64,000 nt of DNA from Phytohabitans flavus (lineage in GTDB: Bacteria; Actinomycetota; Actinomycetes; Mycobacteriales; Micromonosporaceae): contig NZ_AP022870.1 in NCBI RefSeq assembly GCF_011764545.1, positions 8,314,001-8,378,000 on the forward strand, in the 5' to 3' direction. Under the pieces are notes generated by a model. That model was not told the DNA's origin, made no database searches, and saw only the letters and a list, made by a program, of their open reading frames with translations. A program made the translations under genes and the position numbers. Below are positions 10,301 through 17,464 of this stretch, one piece after another. Positions within the stretch are counted from its first letter, which is position 1. Each line of letters starts with the position of its first letter.

Positions 10301-10508
10301 GGGTACGACACGTTCTGGCCTGCCCAAGCGCGTGCCCCAGGCTCAGCTTGTGCCGGGTGGGGTCGAGACCTCGACCACCCGCGAGCGCGCCAGGCGTACG
10401 CCCGACGAGGTGCGCGGCCTGCTCTCCGCGTACCACCGTGGTGTGCAGCGCGGCCGCTCGGCCGGCAGCCAGGAAAACGGGAGCACCTCTACCAAGGAGA
10501 CCAGTTGA
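7350..10508 (+). CDS. cvnA: Conservon sensor protein CvnA-like: nitrate-sensing-type domain, HAMP, HATPase, long Pro/Gly/Ser tail
   Basis: 1052-residue membrane sensor. GTG 7350 follows ACGGAGG at 7336-7342. The first transmembrane helix is at about residues 32-54, an extracytoplasmic all-helical NIT-type region spans 60-320, the second helix lies near 332-356, and a HAMP-like linker follows. A helical block near 490 contains LDHLATRMRRNDENL. The GHKL ATPase domain is at about 540-650, with the N-box ELLDNATRFSPP, the G1 box DRGLGL and a glycine strand GGTVAQVTLPSG. Beyond residue 670 it is low complexity, with repeats of GLGNG near 890-920. First gene of a cvnABCD operon; the stop overlaps the next ATG (TGATG). 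It would pass a membrane or extracellular signal to the roadblock/GTPase partners. Confidence 0.9.
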   Translation: MSTGPTTLPENGAQARRAARRWFPRLRDARIRSKLALILVVPVAAVVALATVRLVDIGRGALDASLIHDLTALSTNVSAVSQDLHKERMAAAVYLADPPPEQGQKVNYKDLYNQSVSRTDERIAAYKAARQSIGEVPDSVGARLDRIDQDLETLNETRTDMLVLEQRSVAEAVLRYGNILTDLVAYGEAVGQLAGEGDLAEELRALAAFAKAKAAKAEEEAVVYAALIGGEELGQEQLNSFLSTLTAQEAAQDAFRLVASSEQQAIAGATVTGDAVNLAQASEALVSRTVGQRPAPGQAKDAQVAIGSVVDLMRYAEGNLERRALAEADDVRAAVVRQAIVESILVLITLIIAIALAVVLARSLNSSLRRLREGALSVANRDLPDAVAQLRDVRSIGEGGPDEIVRQVRDAIRLPNRDEVGQVAQAFNVVHREAVRIAAEQAALRTSVSAMFLNLARRSQALVDRMIGELDMIERGEEDPKRLAQLFQLDHLATRMRRNDENLLVLAGADSTAPRRDDALLVDALRAAQSEVELYNRIEFGTVDTDISIAAHAVNDVVRLVAELLDNATRFSPPNTVVVADARRIRDYVLIQIEDRGLGLTEDQLEALNQRLSAPPAVDVAAFRLMGLAVVGRLASRYGIRVELRPNVEGGTVAQVTLPSGIVVLPKPRTREQVLTRPRSPLAVETSPAAAAPVSGGWSQQAIPARSSAATLSEPWPSQAPASWDTSAVPVNATAATSAFPTIGQSAGAALAQPQSGLGSPTVAYPTVQPSALPQRGQNAAIPATAHPMTPAVLPPSGLPAGPVAGSPGVVPRPDDGGEVPIYREMEAVWFRSHGQASTQIFSTVSPSGATASSATASATSSYTPAAASPASYSSGGSGMSGASSGLSGGLGNGSSGLGNGGPAGGSGLGNGGLGGSLPNRAPAAAPPPAAYAPPAVPPATTQGAGDPGMGGVPRPRGSAEETWRTAADEGWRRAERAAEPANSGTTRSGLPKRVPQAQLVPGGVETSTTRERARRTPDEVRGLLSAYHRGVQRGRSAGSQENGSTSTKETS

Positions 10509-10915
10509 TGACGAGGCCAGCAGCGATGCAGGACATGAGTTGGCTGCTCAGCAACTTCGCCGACAGCGTGGCCGGGATCGCCCACGTCGTCGCGGTGTCG
10601 GCCGACGGCCTGCTCCTCGCGTCGTCGCGTGACCTGCCTGCCGACCGGGCCGACCAGCTGGCCGCGATCACGTCCGGTGTGGTCAGCCTCACCGACGGCG
10701 CCTCCCGGATGTTCAGCGCCGGCGGGGTGCTCCAGACGGTCATCGAGATGGACAGCGGCTACCTTTTCCTCATGTCCATCAGCGACGGTTCCTCGATGGC
10801 CGTGCTTGCCGCTCGCAGCTGCGACGTGGGTCAGGTGGGATACGAGATGGCGTTGCTCGTCGAGCGAGTCGGTGCGGCCTTGTCGCCGGCGACTCGAGAG
10901 GCCGTCTCGCGCTAG
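10508..10915 (+). CDS. cvnB: Conservon CvnB-like roadblock/LC7 protein
   Basis: 135 residues. It opens with MTRPAAMQDMSWLLSNFADSV and has the roadblock/LC7 pattern: VAGIAHVVAVSADGLLLASS, then a hydrophobic strand LFLMSI and a C-terminal helix YEMALLVERVG. Roadblock proteins dimerise and in bacteria often act as regulators or scaffolds for small Ras-like GTPases such as the CvnD encoded two genes on. Its ATG shares one base with the stop of the sensor gene, so translation is coupled. No ribosome site is needed beyond AAGGAGA at 10494-10500. Confidence 0.92.
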   Translation: MTRPAAMQDMSWLLSNFADSVAGIAHVVAVSADGLLLASSRDLPADRADQLAAITSGVVSLTDGASRMFSAGGVLQTVIEMDSGYLFLMSISDGSSMAVLAARSCDVGQVGYEMALLVERVGAALSPATREAVSR

Positions 10916-10972
10916 TCCTAAGTAGATAATGGCGCCGACGCCGCGACGATTACGGAAGGAGGTGACCGCGTC

Positions 10973-11341
10973 ATGGTGGACCAACCACGAGAGGATCCAA
11001 GAGGTGCGCTGGTTCGGCCGTACGCGGTCACCCGTGGGCGCACCGAACCTCGCCAGGACATCGCCCTTGAGGCGGTGCTCGTGGCAGACCCGGCCGCTGT
11101 GCAGGAGTCGCGGTTCGCGGGCCACGACAAGCACCGCATCGCCACCGTCTGTGAAAACCGTGCGCAGTCGCTGGCCGAGATAGCGGCCTACACCCGGCTC
11201 CCACTAGGCGTCGCCCGGGTGCTCGTCGCCGACATGGTGGCGGAGGGCTTGCTGACGCTGCACAGTGCCGCTCCTGTTGAAGCCTATGAGGAGCGGATGG
11301 AACTGCTTGAGAGGGTGCTGAGTGGACTTCGCAGGCTATAA
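10973..11341 (+). CDS. cvnC: Conservon CvnC-like DUF742 protein
   Basis: 122 residues, DUF742. ATG 10973 follows a near-consensus GGAAGGAGGTGA at 10955-10966. The family hallmarks are the N-terminal block ending LVRPYAVTRGRTEP, the SLAEIAAYTRLPLGVARVLVADM winged-helix-like stretch, and GLLTLH. Thought to bridge sensor and GTPase in conservons. The 3' end overlaps the next gene by 20 nt, so the two are translationally coupled. Confidence 0.93.
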   Translation: MVDQPREDPRGALVRPYAVTRGRTEPRQDIALEAVLVADPAAVQESRFAGHDKHRIATVCENRAQSLAEIAAYTRLPLGVARVLVADMVAEGLLTLHSAAPVEAYEERMELLERVLSGLRRL

Positions 11342-11948
11342 CGCCATGGGAGCGCGCCGAAACCGAGGGATCACGTCCGCCAAGATCGTGGTCGCCGGTG
11401 GCTTCGGGGTAGGCAAGACGACGCTCGTGGGCGCCGTCTCCGAGATCACCCCGCTGACCACGGAAGCGGTCATGACCGCGGCCGGCGTGGGTATCGACGA
11501 CCCCTCGAAGGTGCCGGGCAAGGAGACCACGACGGTCGCCATGGACTTCGGCCGTATCACCATGGCCGACGACCTGATCCTGTACCTCTTCGGCACACCC
11601 GGTCAGACCCGCTTCTGGTTCATGTGGGACGAAATCATCCGAGGCGCGGTGGGCGCGGCCGTCCTGGTCGACACCCGTCGTATCGCGGATGCCTTCGCGC
11701 CGCTGGACTACTTCGAAAACCGGAACCTGCCGTACGTGGTGGCGCTGAACGTCTTCGACGGCTCCCAGCAGTACGAGATCGAGGAGATCCGCGAAGCGCT
11801 GGCCATCGCACCCCACGTGCCCCTCGTGATGTGCGACGCGCGCCACCGCGAGTCGGTCAAGCAGGTGCTGGTCAACGTCGTCGAGCACGCGATGATGACG
11901 CTCCGCGCCGAACGCGGCGGCGGCCGCCGCCCGACCCCGGTCGGCTGA
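11322..11948 (+). CDS. cvnD: Conservon CvnD-like Ras-type GTP-binding protein
   Basis: 208-residue P-loop GTPase of the actinobacterial conservon family. The P-loop GGFGVGKTT is at residues 26-34; the switch and G3 region includes FGTPGQTRFWFMWDE; VDTRRI and LNVFDG follow in place of a classical NKxD. Two starts are possible: GTG 11322, inside the end of cvnC, or ATG 11346. GTG is preferred for the overlap typical of these operons. Last gene of the operon, followed 11 nt later by a terminator. GTP/GDP switching would be driven by the upstream roadblock and sensor proteins. Confidence 0.92.
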   Translation: MDFAGYNAMGARRNRGITSAKIVVAGGFGVGKTTLVGAVSEITPLTTEAVMTAAGVGIDDPSKVPGKETTTVAMDFGRITMADDLILYLFGTPGQTRFWFMWDEIIRGAVGAAVLVDTRRIADAFAPLDYFENRNLPYVVALNVFDGSQQYEIEEIREALAIAPHVPLVMCDARHRESVKQVLVNVVEHAMMTLRAERGGGRRPTPVG

Positions 11949-11958
11949 CCGTTCGCCC

Positions 11959-11987
11959 ACGCCGCGTGCCACTCCGGCACGCGGCGT
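11959..11987 (+). terminator. Terminator of the conservon operon
   Basis: 12-bp perfect arms (11959-11970 and 11976-11987) around a 5-nt loop, followed by CTTTCTG, directly after the cvnD stop. Confidence 0.85.
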
Positions 11988-12036
11988 CTTTCTGCGTTTC
12001 CCGCTCCAGGGACCTTGATTCGACGGGCGCCGGGAT

Positions 12037-12111
12037 GGGTTGTGAATCGCGGAGGGTGAGGCCGCGGGAGCAGCGGTCTGGACCCCGGCGGACGTCGCGG
12101 TAGCTCAAATC
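12037..12111 (+). repeat. Interspersed ~75-bp repeat, copy A
   Basis: Closely matches 29157-29236 (minus) and the 57-bp copy at 29582-29638 (plus). Read in one frame, all three copies encode the same kind of C-terminal tail (V-R-x-R-E-x-R-S-G-P-x-R-x-S-R then TAG), and several differences between copies are synonymous. No intact gene is attached here. Origin unknown: a mobile-element remnant, or a recombinogenic gene end. Confidence 0.7.
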
Positions 12112-12162
12112 GTCTTTAGGGTTTGGAACCATCGTCTACTTGGGACACTTTGTCCGGGTGAC

Positions 12163-13251
12163 TTAGTCGACGGGCAGGCGGTAGCCGCGCTTTACCACGG
12201 TCTGGACCACGCCGGGCGCGCCAAGACCCGCGCGTAGGCGGGCCACGGCCATCTCCACCGCGTGCTCGTCGGCGCCGCGTGGCAGTGTGCGCAGCAGGGC
12301 GGCCCGGGAGAGCACGCGGCCCGGCGTCGCTGCCAGCGCGCGGAGAACCGACATCGGTGCGGGTGCGAGGGGGCGCAGCTCGCCGTCCACCACGGCCGCG
12401 TGGCCGCGGAGGGTCAGGACGTGGCCGGCGACCTTCAGGTTGACCGCGCGTTGGGGTAGCTCGTCGACGATCGTGCGGACCAGGGCGCCAAGCCGAGCGC
12501 GCGTCGGCGCCACCACCGGTACGCCGTGGCGGCGCAGCGGGGCGGCGGTGACCGGACCGACGCAGGCGGCCAGTACGTCCGAGCGCAGAGCGTCCAGCAC
12601 CGCGTCCCCGCTCGCGCCGGCGGCTCGCAGCAGCGCGCCAGCGGCGGGAGCCGAGGTGAACGTGACCGCGTCGACAAGCCTCCCGGTGATCAGGTCGACA
12701 AGGCGGTGTAGCGGGGCGGGGTCGGTGGGCGGCGCCCAGCGGTACACGGGCACCTCGATGACCGTCGCGCCAGCGGCCTCCAGCGCGGCGGTGCACTCGG
12801 GCTGGCGTTCGCCATGTAGCTGCATCGCCACGACCTGGCCGTCGACCCCGCGGTGCTGGAGATGCTCGATGACCTCGTCGCAGCTCTCCGAGGCGGGCGA
12901 CCACTCGTCGTGCAGCCCGGCCGCGCGGATGGCGCCGCGGGCCTTGGGGCCGCGGGCGACGATGTACGCCTGACCGAGCACCGAGCGGAGCGGCTCGGCC
13001 AGCCCCCAACCCTCGGCCGCCTCCAGCCAGCCCCGCATGCCGATGCCGGTGTTGGCCATCACCACGTCCGGCGGGCGCTCCAGGCACGCCCGGGTGGCCG
13101 CGCGCAGCTCGGTGTCGTCGGCGAGCGGGACGATCCGCAACGCCGGGGCCAGCACGACCCGCGCGCCACGCCGCTCGAGCAGGGCGGCCAGCTCGTCGCG
13201 GCGCCGGTCCGCGGTCACTCCGACCGTAAAGCCGGAGAGCTCGTCCGACAT
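12163..13251 (-). CDS. Uroporphyrinogen-III synthase (HemD) domain fused to a winged-helix DNA-binding domain
   Basis: 362 residues. ATG 13251 overlaps the nirD stop (ATGA). The N-terminal ~260 residues follow the HemD fold: FTVGVTADRRRDELAALLERRGARV at the start, VMANTGIGMRGWLEAAEGWG, VAMQLHGERQPE, and FTSAPAAGALLRAA. The last ~95 residues are an OmpR-type winged helix, with LRGHAAVVDGELRPLAPAPMSVLRAL, then AVEMAVARLRAGLG and VVKRGYRLPVD. HemD makes the siroheme precursor needed by NirB, and the DNA-binding half suggests that it also (or instead) regulates nitrite or nitrate genes. Whether the synthase half is catalytic is not visible. A frame extension upstream to 13332 lies inside nirD and is not needed. 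Confidence 0.88.
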   Translation of the reverse strand: MSDELSGFTVGVTADRRRDELAALLERRGARVVLAPALRIVPLADDTELRAATRACLERPPDVVMANTGIGMRGWLEAAEGWGLAEPLRSVLGQAYIVARGPKARGAIRAAGLHDEWSPASESCDEVIEHLQHRGVDGQVVAMQLHGERQPECTAALEAAGATVIEVPVYRWAPPTDPAPLHRLVDLITGRLVDAVTFTSAPAAGALLRAAGASGDAVLDALRSDVLAACVGPVTAAPLRRHGVPVVAPTRARLGALVRTIVDELPQRAVNLKVAGHVLTLRGHAAVVDGELRPLAPAPMSVLRALAATPGRVLSRAALLRTLPRGADEHAVEMAVARLRAGLGAPGVVQTVVKRGYRLPVD

Positions 13252-13592
13252 CAGGTGGCGCTCACTTCGACCATGCCGTCCCGCACCCGCACGGCGAACG
13301 TGCGGACCGCCACGCCTGCCACGTCGAGGCACTCGCCGGTGCGCAGGTCGTACACCTCCTTGTGCAGCGGGGAAGCGACGGTCGGCGCCTCACCGCGGCT
13401 GCCGACGATGCCGCGCGACATCACGTTCGCCCCGGCGATGGGGTCGCGGTTTTCGATCGCGAAGAGCTGGTCGTCGTACGTGCGGAAGATGGCCACCTGG
13501 GTGCCGTCGACGAGCGCCGCCACCCCGCGCTCCGGCTCCACCCGCTGCTGCGGGCAGACCGCTTCCCAACGCTCCGTCAGCGTGTCCGTCAT
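13251..13592 (-). CDS. nirD: Nitrite reductase (NADH) small subunit NirD
   Basis: 113 residues, Rieske-fold small subunit of assimilatory NADH nitrite reductase. Typical segments are VEPERGVAALVDGTQVAIFRT, DQLFAIENRDPIAGANVMSRG and SPLHKEVYDLRTGECLD. The usual Rieske Cys/His iron ligands are not present, as is normal for NirD. It overlaps nirB upstream by 4 nt and the HemD-type gene downstream by 1 nt, so the three are one operon. It assists the large subunit in reducing nitrite to ammonium in the cytoplasm. Confidence 0.96.
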   Translation of the reverse strand: MTDTLTERWEAVCPQQRVEPERGVAALVDGTQVAIFRTYDDQLFAIENRDPIAGANVMSRGIVGSRGEAPTVASPLHKEVYDLRTGECLDVAGVAVRTFAVRVRDGMVEVSAT

Positions 13593-16105
13593 TGGCTTAC
13601 TCCCATGGTCGGTAGACCGAGCACCACGGGTCGGCGCTCGCCCAGTGCCGGGACCGGCTGCCCCCGCTCCACCGCGAAGGTGATCGACGGGTCAGGGGTG
13701 TCCGGTGCGTTGACGAAGGAGGTGAACCGGCGCACGCGCTCCGGATCGTCGACGGTGGCTCGCCACTCGTCCTCGTACGACTCGACGTGGCGGGCGATGG
13801 CCGCGTCGAGATCCGCGCAGAGGCCGAGCGAGTCGTCGACGATCACCGCGCGCAGGTGGTCGAGGCCGCCGTCCATCGCCTCGATCCAGGCGGCCGTGCG
13901 CTGTAGCCGGTCGGCGGTGCGGATGTAGAACATGAGGAACCTGTCCACGTACCGCACGAGATCATCGGTGGACAGATCGCTGGCGAAGAGGTCGGCGTGG
14001 CGCGGGCGGAAGCCACCGTTGCCGCCGACGTAGAGGTTCCACCCGCTGTCGGTGGCGATGATGCCGAAGTCTTTGCTCCGCGCCTCGGCGCACTCGCGGG
14101 CGCACCCCGAGACCGCCGACTTGATTTTGTGTGGCGCGCGCAGCCCGCGGTAGCGCAGCTCCAGCGCCACCGCCAAGCCGACCGAGTCCTGCACCCCGTA
14201 GCGGCACCAGGTGGAGCCGACGCAGGACTTGACCGTGCGCAGTGCCTTGCCGTACGCGTGGCCGGACTCGAACCCGGCGTCGACAAGCCGGCGCCAGATC
14301 CGCGGCAGCTGCTCCACGCGCGCGCCGAACAGGTCGATCCGCTGGCCGCCCGTGATCTTCGTGTACAAGCCGAAGTCGCGGGCCACCTCGCCGATCACGA
14401 TGAGCTTTTCTGGCGTGATCTCGCCGCCCGGGATGCGTGGCACCACCGAGTACGTACCGTCGCGCTGGATGTTGGCCAGGAAGTGGTCGTTGGTGTCCTG
14501 GAGCGTGGCCTGCTCGCCGTCGAGCACGTAGCCGTTGCCCAGCGAGGCGAGGATCGAGGCGACCGCCGGCTTGCAGATGTCGCAGCCACGGCCGCGCCCG
14601 TGCTCGGTCACCAACTGTGAGAACGTCCGGATGCCGCGCACGCGGACGATTTCGAAGAGCTCCTGCCGGCTGTGCTCGAAGTGCTCGCACAGCGCCTTGG
14701 AGAGCTGGACGCCGGAGACGGCCAGGAGCTGCTTGAGCATCGGCACGCACGAGCCGCAGCTGGTCCCGGCACGGGTGCACGCCTTGATGGCCGGCACGTC
14801 GGCGCAGCCCTCGTGGATCGCACCGACGATCTGGTCCTTCGTCACCGCGTTGCATGAGCAGACCTGCGCGCCGCCGGGCAGCGCGGCGATACCCGAGCGG
14901 GTGCCCGCACCGTCGGACTCGGGGGCGAGCAGCGCGAGGGGCGGCCCGGGCAGCGGCCCGCCGACGCTCGCGCGGAGTGTCGGGTACGCCGAGGCGTCGC
15001 CCACGAGCACGCCGCCGAGCAGGGTCTTGGCGTCGTCGGAGAGGACCAGCTTCGCGTACACGCGGGTGGCCGGGTCGGTGAACGTGACGTCGAGGCAGCC
15101 CTCGGTCGCGCCGTGCGCGTCGCCGAACGACGCCACGTCGACGCCGAGCAGCTTGAGCTTTGTCGACATGTCCGCACCGGGGAAGGTCGCCTGGCCGCCG
15201 AGCAGCCGGTCGGCCACCACCTCCGCCATCGCGTACCCGGGCGCGACAAGGCCGTAGCAGCGGCCCTCGACGGCCGCGCACTCGCCGATCGCCCAGATCC
15301 GCTCGTCGGCGGTACGGCAGGCGGTGTCGACAAGGATGCCGCCGCGCTCGCCCGTGTCGAGCCCGGCCGCACGGGCGACGTCGTCGCGGGGGCGGATGCC
15401 GGCGGCGACCACCACGATGTCCGCCTGGACCCACGAGCCGTCGGAGAGCGTGAGGCCGTGCACGGCCTGGCCGTCAGTGCGCGGCCGGATCGCGGTGGTC
15501 CCGGTGCCGGTGTGCACCTTGACGTCGAGCTCTTCCACGTAGCGCCGGAGCATCGCGCCGCCGGCCTCGTCGACCTGCACCGGCATCAGCCGTGGCGCGA
15601 ACTCCACCACGTGCGTCGACAAGCCCAGCAGTCGCAGCGCGTTGGCGGCCTCCAGCCCGAGCAGGCCGCCACCGATCACCGCGCCCGTGCGCCGGCCCTT
15701 GGCGTGCTCGCGGATCGCCTCCAGGTCGTCGAGGGTGCGGTAGACGAAGACCCCGGGCAGGTCGGTGCCGTCGACCGGCGGCACGAACGGGTACGAGCCG
15801 GTGGCGAAGACCAGCGCGTCGTACGGGTACTCCCCGCCGCCGGTGACCGCGACCCGCCGCTGCCGGTCGACCCGCATGACCGGCTCGCCGAGCCGCAGGT
15901 CGACGCCGCTGTCCTCGGTGTGCAGGCTCAGCTCCTCGGCCGACACGCCGTCGAAGAACGCGGAGAGCCGCACCCGGTCGTACGCCGCGCGCCCCTCCTC
16001 GGCCAGCACCGTCACCCGCCACTCACCCGCCGTGTCGCGGGAGCGCAGCGCCTCGACGAAGCGCTGGCCAACCATGCCGTTGCCGACCACGACGAGACTC
16101 TTCAC
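13589..16105 (-). CDS. nirB: Nitrite reductase (NADH) large subunit NirB
   Basis: 838 residues. The GTG start at 16105 is chosen because GGAGGTGG lies at 16111-16118 and the FAD fold then begins at once (VKSLVVVGNGMVGQRF). Domain order: FAD-binding GxGxxG at residues 8-13; NAD-binding GAVIGGGLLGLEAA near 145; a BFD-type [2Fe-2S] domain with QVCSCNAVT and CTRAGTSCGSC (about 420-470); sulfite/nitrite reductase halves; and the siroheme-[4Fe-4S] ligands CVGSTWC and CARECAEARSKD near 650-690. It reduces nitrite to ammonium with NAD(P)H. The frame could extend upstream to 16219, but that adds non-domain sequence. Confidence 0.96.
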   Translation of the reverse strand: MKSLVVVGNGMVGQRFVEALRSRDTAGEWRVTVLAEEGRAAYDRVRLSAFFDGVSAEELSLHTEDSGVDLRLGEPVMRVDRQRRVAVTGGGEYPYDALVFATGSYPFVPPVDGTDLPGVFVYRTLDDLEAIREHAKGRRTGAVIGGGLLGLEAANALRLLGLSTHVVEFAPRLMPVQVDEAGGAMLRRYVEELDVKVHTGTGTTAIRPRTDGQAVHGLTLSDGSWVQADIVVVAAGIRPRDDVARAAGLDTGERGGILVDTACRTADERIWAIGECAAVEGRCYGLVAPGYAMAEVVADRLLGGQATFPGADMSTKLKLLGVDVASFGDAHGATEGCLDVTFTDPATRVYAKLVLSDDAKTLLGGVLVGDASAYPTLRASVGGPLPGPPLALLAPESDGAGTRSGIAALPGGAQVCSCNAVTKDQIVGAIHEGCADVPAIKACTRAGTSCGSCVPMLKQLLAVSGVQLSKALCEHFEHSRQELFEIVRVRGIRTFSQLVTEHGRGRGCDICKPAVASILASLGNGYVLDGEQATLQDTNDHFLANIQRDGTYSVVPRIPGGEITPEKLIVIGEVARDFGLYTKITGGQRIDLFGARVEQLPRIWRRLVDAGFESGHAYGKALRTVKSCVGSTWCRYGVQDSVGLAVALELRYRGLRAPHKIKSAVSGCARECAEARSKDFGIIATDSGWNLYVGGNGGFRPRHADLFASDLSTDDLVRYVDRFLMFYIRTADRLQRTAAWIEAMDGGLDHLRAVIVDDSLGLCADLDAAIARHVESYEDEWRATVDDPERVRRFTSFVNAPDTPDPSITFAVERGQPVPALGERRPVVLGLPTMGVSQ

Positions 16106-16287
16106 GCCGCCACCTCCGCTTTCGCCGCAGGAGAGTCCACGCGGCGCCGCGGCACCCACCCATCCAGGCGGCCGAATCCGGCGTGACCCTCCGGCGCCGT
16201 CCAGAGGGTCACGCCGCACTCGTGCGCGCGGTATCCATGGGTGACGACCTCCCGTGCCGCCACCGGACCATCCGCTGCGCCTGCCAT
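16102..16287 (-). CDS. Small open reading frame translationally linked to nirB
   Basis: 61 codons, ATG 16287 to TGA 16102-16104, with the stop overlapping the nirB GTG (GTGA). Codon third positions are mostly G/C and the arrangement is the classic coupled one, so it may be a real small protein. It has no recognisable motif apart from one Cys and a Trp-rich centre (CGVTLWTAPEGHAGFGRLDG). Alternatively it is only leader sequence of nirB. Confidence 0.4.
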   Translation of the reverse strand: MAGAADGPVAAREVVTHGYRAHECGVTLWTAPEGHAGFGRLDGWVPRRRVDSPAAKAEVAA

Positions 16288-16325
16288 GCCGGAAAGCGTG
16301 CCGATGGGCCGTTTCGCGGCCGGGT

Positions 16326-16375
16326 CCCGATTGTTTCGGGCCTGCTAAGAGGCGTTCACTCCATCCTTCGGATGG
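16326..16375 (-). promoter_or_regulatory. Two small inverted repeats in the nirB upstream region
   Basis: CCCGA-N5-TCGGG at 16326-16340, and CCATCC-N3-GGATGG at 16361-16375, the latter just after the roadblock gene's stop at 16391 (minus strand). The second could be a weak terminator for the roadblock cluster; the first could be an operator for nirBD. Both are short, so the assignment is tentative. Confidence 0.3.
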
Positions 16376-16390
16376 GGGACAGGTCGCGAG

Positions 16391-16804
16391 CTACAGGCGA
16401 GCCTGCGCGGCGACGTGTACATCCAGCATCGTGATCAGACGCGCGGTCACCTGGCGCGCCTCGATGTGCAGGCGGGCGATGTTGAGCCCTTCACCTCCCA
16501 GCACCGCGAGCAGCGCGGCGTCGCCGACCGCGTACACGGAGAAGTAGCCCCGGTGGCTGCGCACCGTGGACTCCCGGAACGGGCCCTGCCGTAGCGCCAG
16601 CCCGGTCTGCCGGCCCAGCCCGAAGGTCGCCGCGGCCAGCGCCGCGAGGTCGTGCGGCTCCGGTCCGTTGCTCAGGTCGTGGAGGAGCAGTAACCCGTCC
16701 ACGCCGGCGATGACCGATCCCACGACGCCGCTGACCGCGTGCTTCAGCGACGCCATCTCGGCGTACGCCGCCCTGTACGCCTCCTTGTCGGAGGTGTCCG
16801 TCAT
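16391..16804 (-). CDS. Roadblock/LC7 domain protein
   Basis: 137 residues. ATG 16804 is preferred over TTG 16819 because GAGGGGG at 16811-16817 is well placed for it. The pattern ASLKHAVSGVVGSVIAGVDGLLLLHDLSN, then FSVYAVGDAALLAVLGGEGLNIARLHIEARQV, is that of a roadblock/LC7 fold, with the hydrophobic strand and the final amphipathic helix. Last of four consecutive genes of this type. No GTPase, DUF742 protein or sensor accompanies them, unlike the conservon 5 kb away. Confidence 0.82.
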   Translation of the reverse strand: MTDTSDKEAYRAAYAEMASLKHAVSGVVGSVIAGVDGLLLLHDLSNGPEPHDLAALAAATFGLGRQTGLALRQGPFRESTVRSHRGYFSVYAVGDAALLAVLGGEGLNIARLHIEARQVTARLITMLDVHVAAQARL

Positions 16805-16831
16805 GCCTGTCCCCCTCAATGAAGAGCTGTG

Positions 16832-17383
16832 TCACACCAGCCGGTGCAGGCCGTCCCGCACCCGCTCTACCGTCCGGCCGTCAGACTCGAACGGATGCCC
16901 GGCGTACTTGGCGAACCAGGAGGGCGCCGGATCCTCCTGTGGCGTGCCGCGGTCCCACGGGCCGGTCGTGGAGGGCTTCCGGCGCGGCAGTGCCCCGGCC
17001 AGTTGCAGCTCCACGGTCTCCGGTCCCACGGTCTCCGGTTCCGTGGCTTCCGGTATCGGTTCGGAGGGCACCGGTATCACCCTGCCGATCAGCTCCCGGA
17101 ACTCCCGGCGGGCCATCGCCAGGTTGGCCTCCCGCCGGTCGAGCAGCAGGTGGGCGACGTACCCACCGGCGCCCGTGTCCTCGACGACCCGCAGGACGTG
17201 AAACCAGCCGCGGCTGGTCACCAGCAGGTCGTCCATCGCCGTGTCCGGGTCCGTCAGCCGGATCAGCTCCACCGCCGTCTCGGCCATGGCGGCCGCCATC
17301 TCCGCGATGCTCTCCCGATCGGGCAGGGCGTCGATGGTCCCCGACCAGAGTGGCTTCCGGGTGTCGATGGCGGTCACGATCAC
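16832..17383 (-). CDS. Roadblock-like protein with C-terminal extension
   Basis: 183 residues, GTG 17383. The first ~100 residues (TAIDTRKPLWSGTIDALPDR, LVTSRGWFHVLRVVEDTGAG, YVAHLLLDRREANLAMARREF) show the strand-helix arrangement and final helix of the roadblock fold, though more divergent than its neighbours. The rest is an acidic, Pro- and Glu-rich linker and a basic end, KYAGHPFESDGRTVERVRDGLHRLV. Function unknown; its position within the cluster suggests it pairs with the neighbouring roadblock proteins. The N-terminus is uncertain because no good ribosome site precedes the GTG. Confidence 0.65.
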   Translation of the reverse strand: MIVTAIDTRKPLWSGTIDALPDRESIAEMAAAMAETAVELIRLTDPDTAMDDLLVTSRGWFHVLRVVEDTGAGGYVAHLLLDRREANLAMARREFRELIGRVIPVPSEPIPEATEPETVGPETVELQLAGALPRRKPSTTGPWDRGTPQEDPAPSWFAKYAGHPFESDGRTVERVRDGLHRLV

Positions 17384-17464
17384 GGCGCGCGCCCCGGTTA
17401 TCCCTAGCGCATCCCCCAGATGACGTCCTCGATCGACATGACCTACGGCCGCCCTGCCGAGGCA

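Noticed and set aside
7800..10436. 878-codon minus-strand frame inside the conservon sensor gene
   Set aside because: Antisense shadow; no domain sequence, whereas the plus strand has HATPase and HAMP features.
16288..16390. GlnR-type binding site upstream of nirB
   Set aside because: GTGAA and GAAAC words occur but not with the alternating a-n6-b spacing of GlnR boxes.
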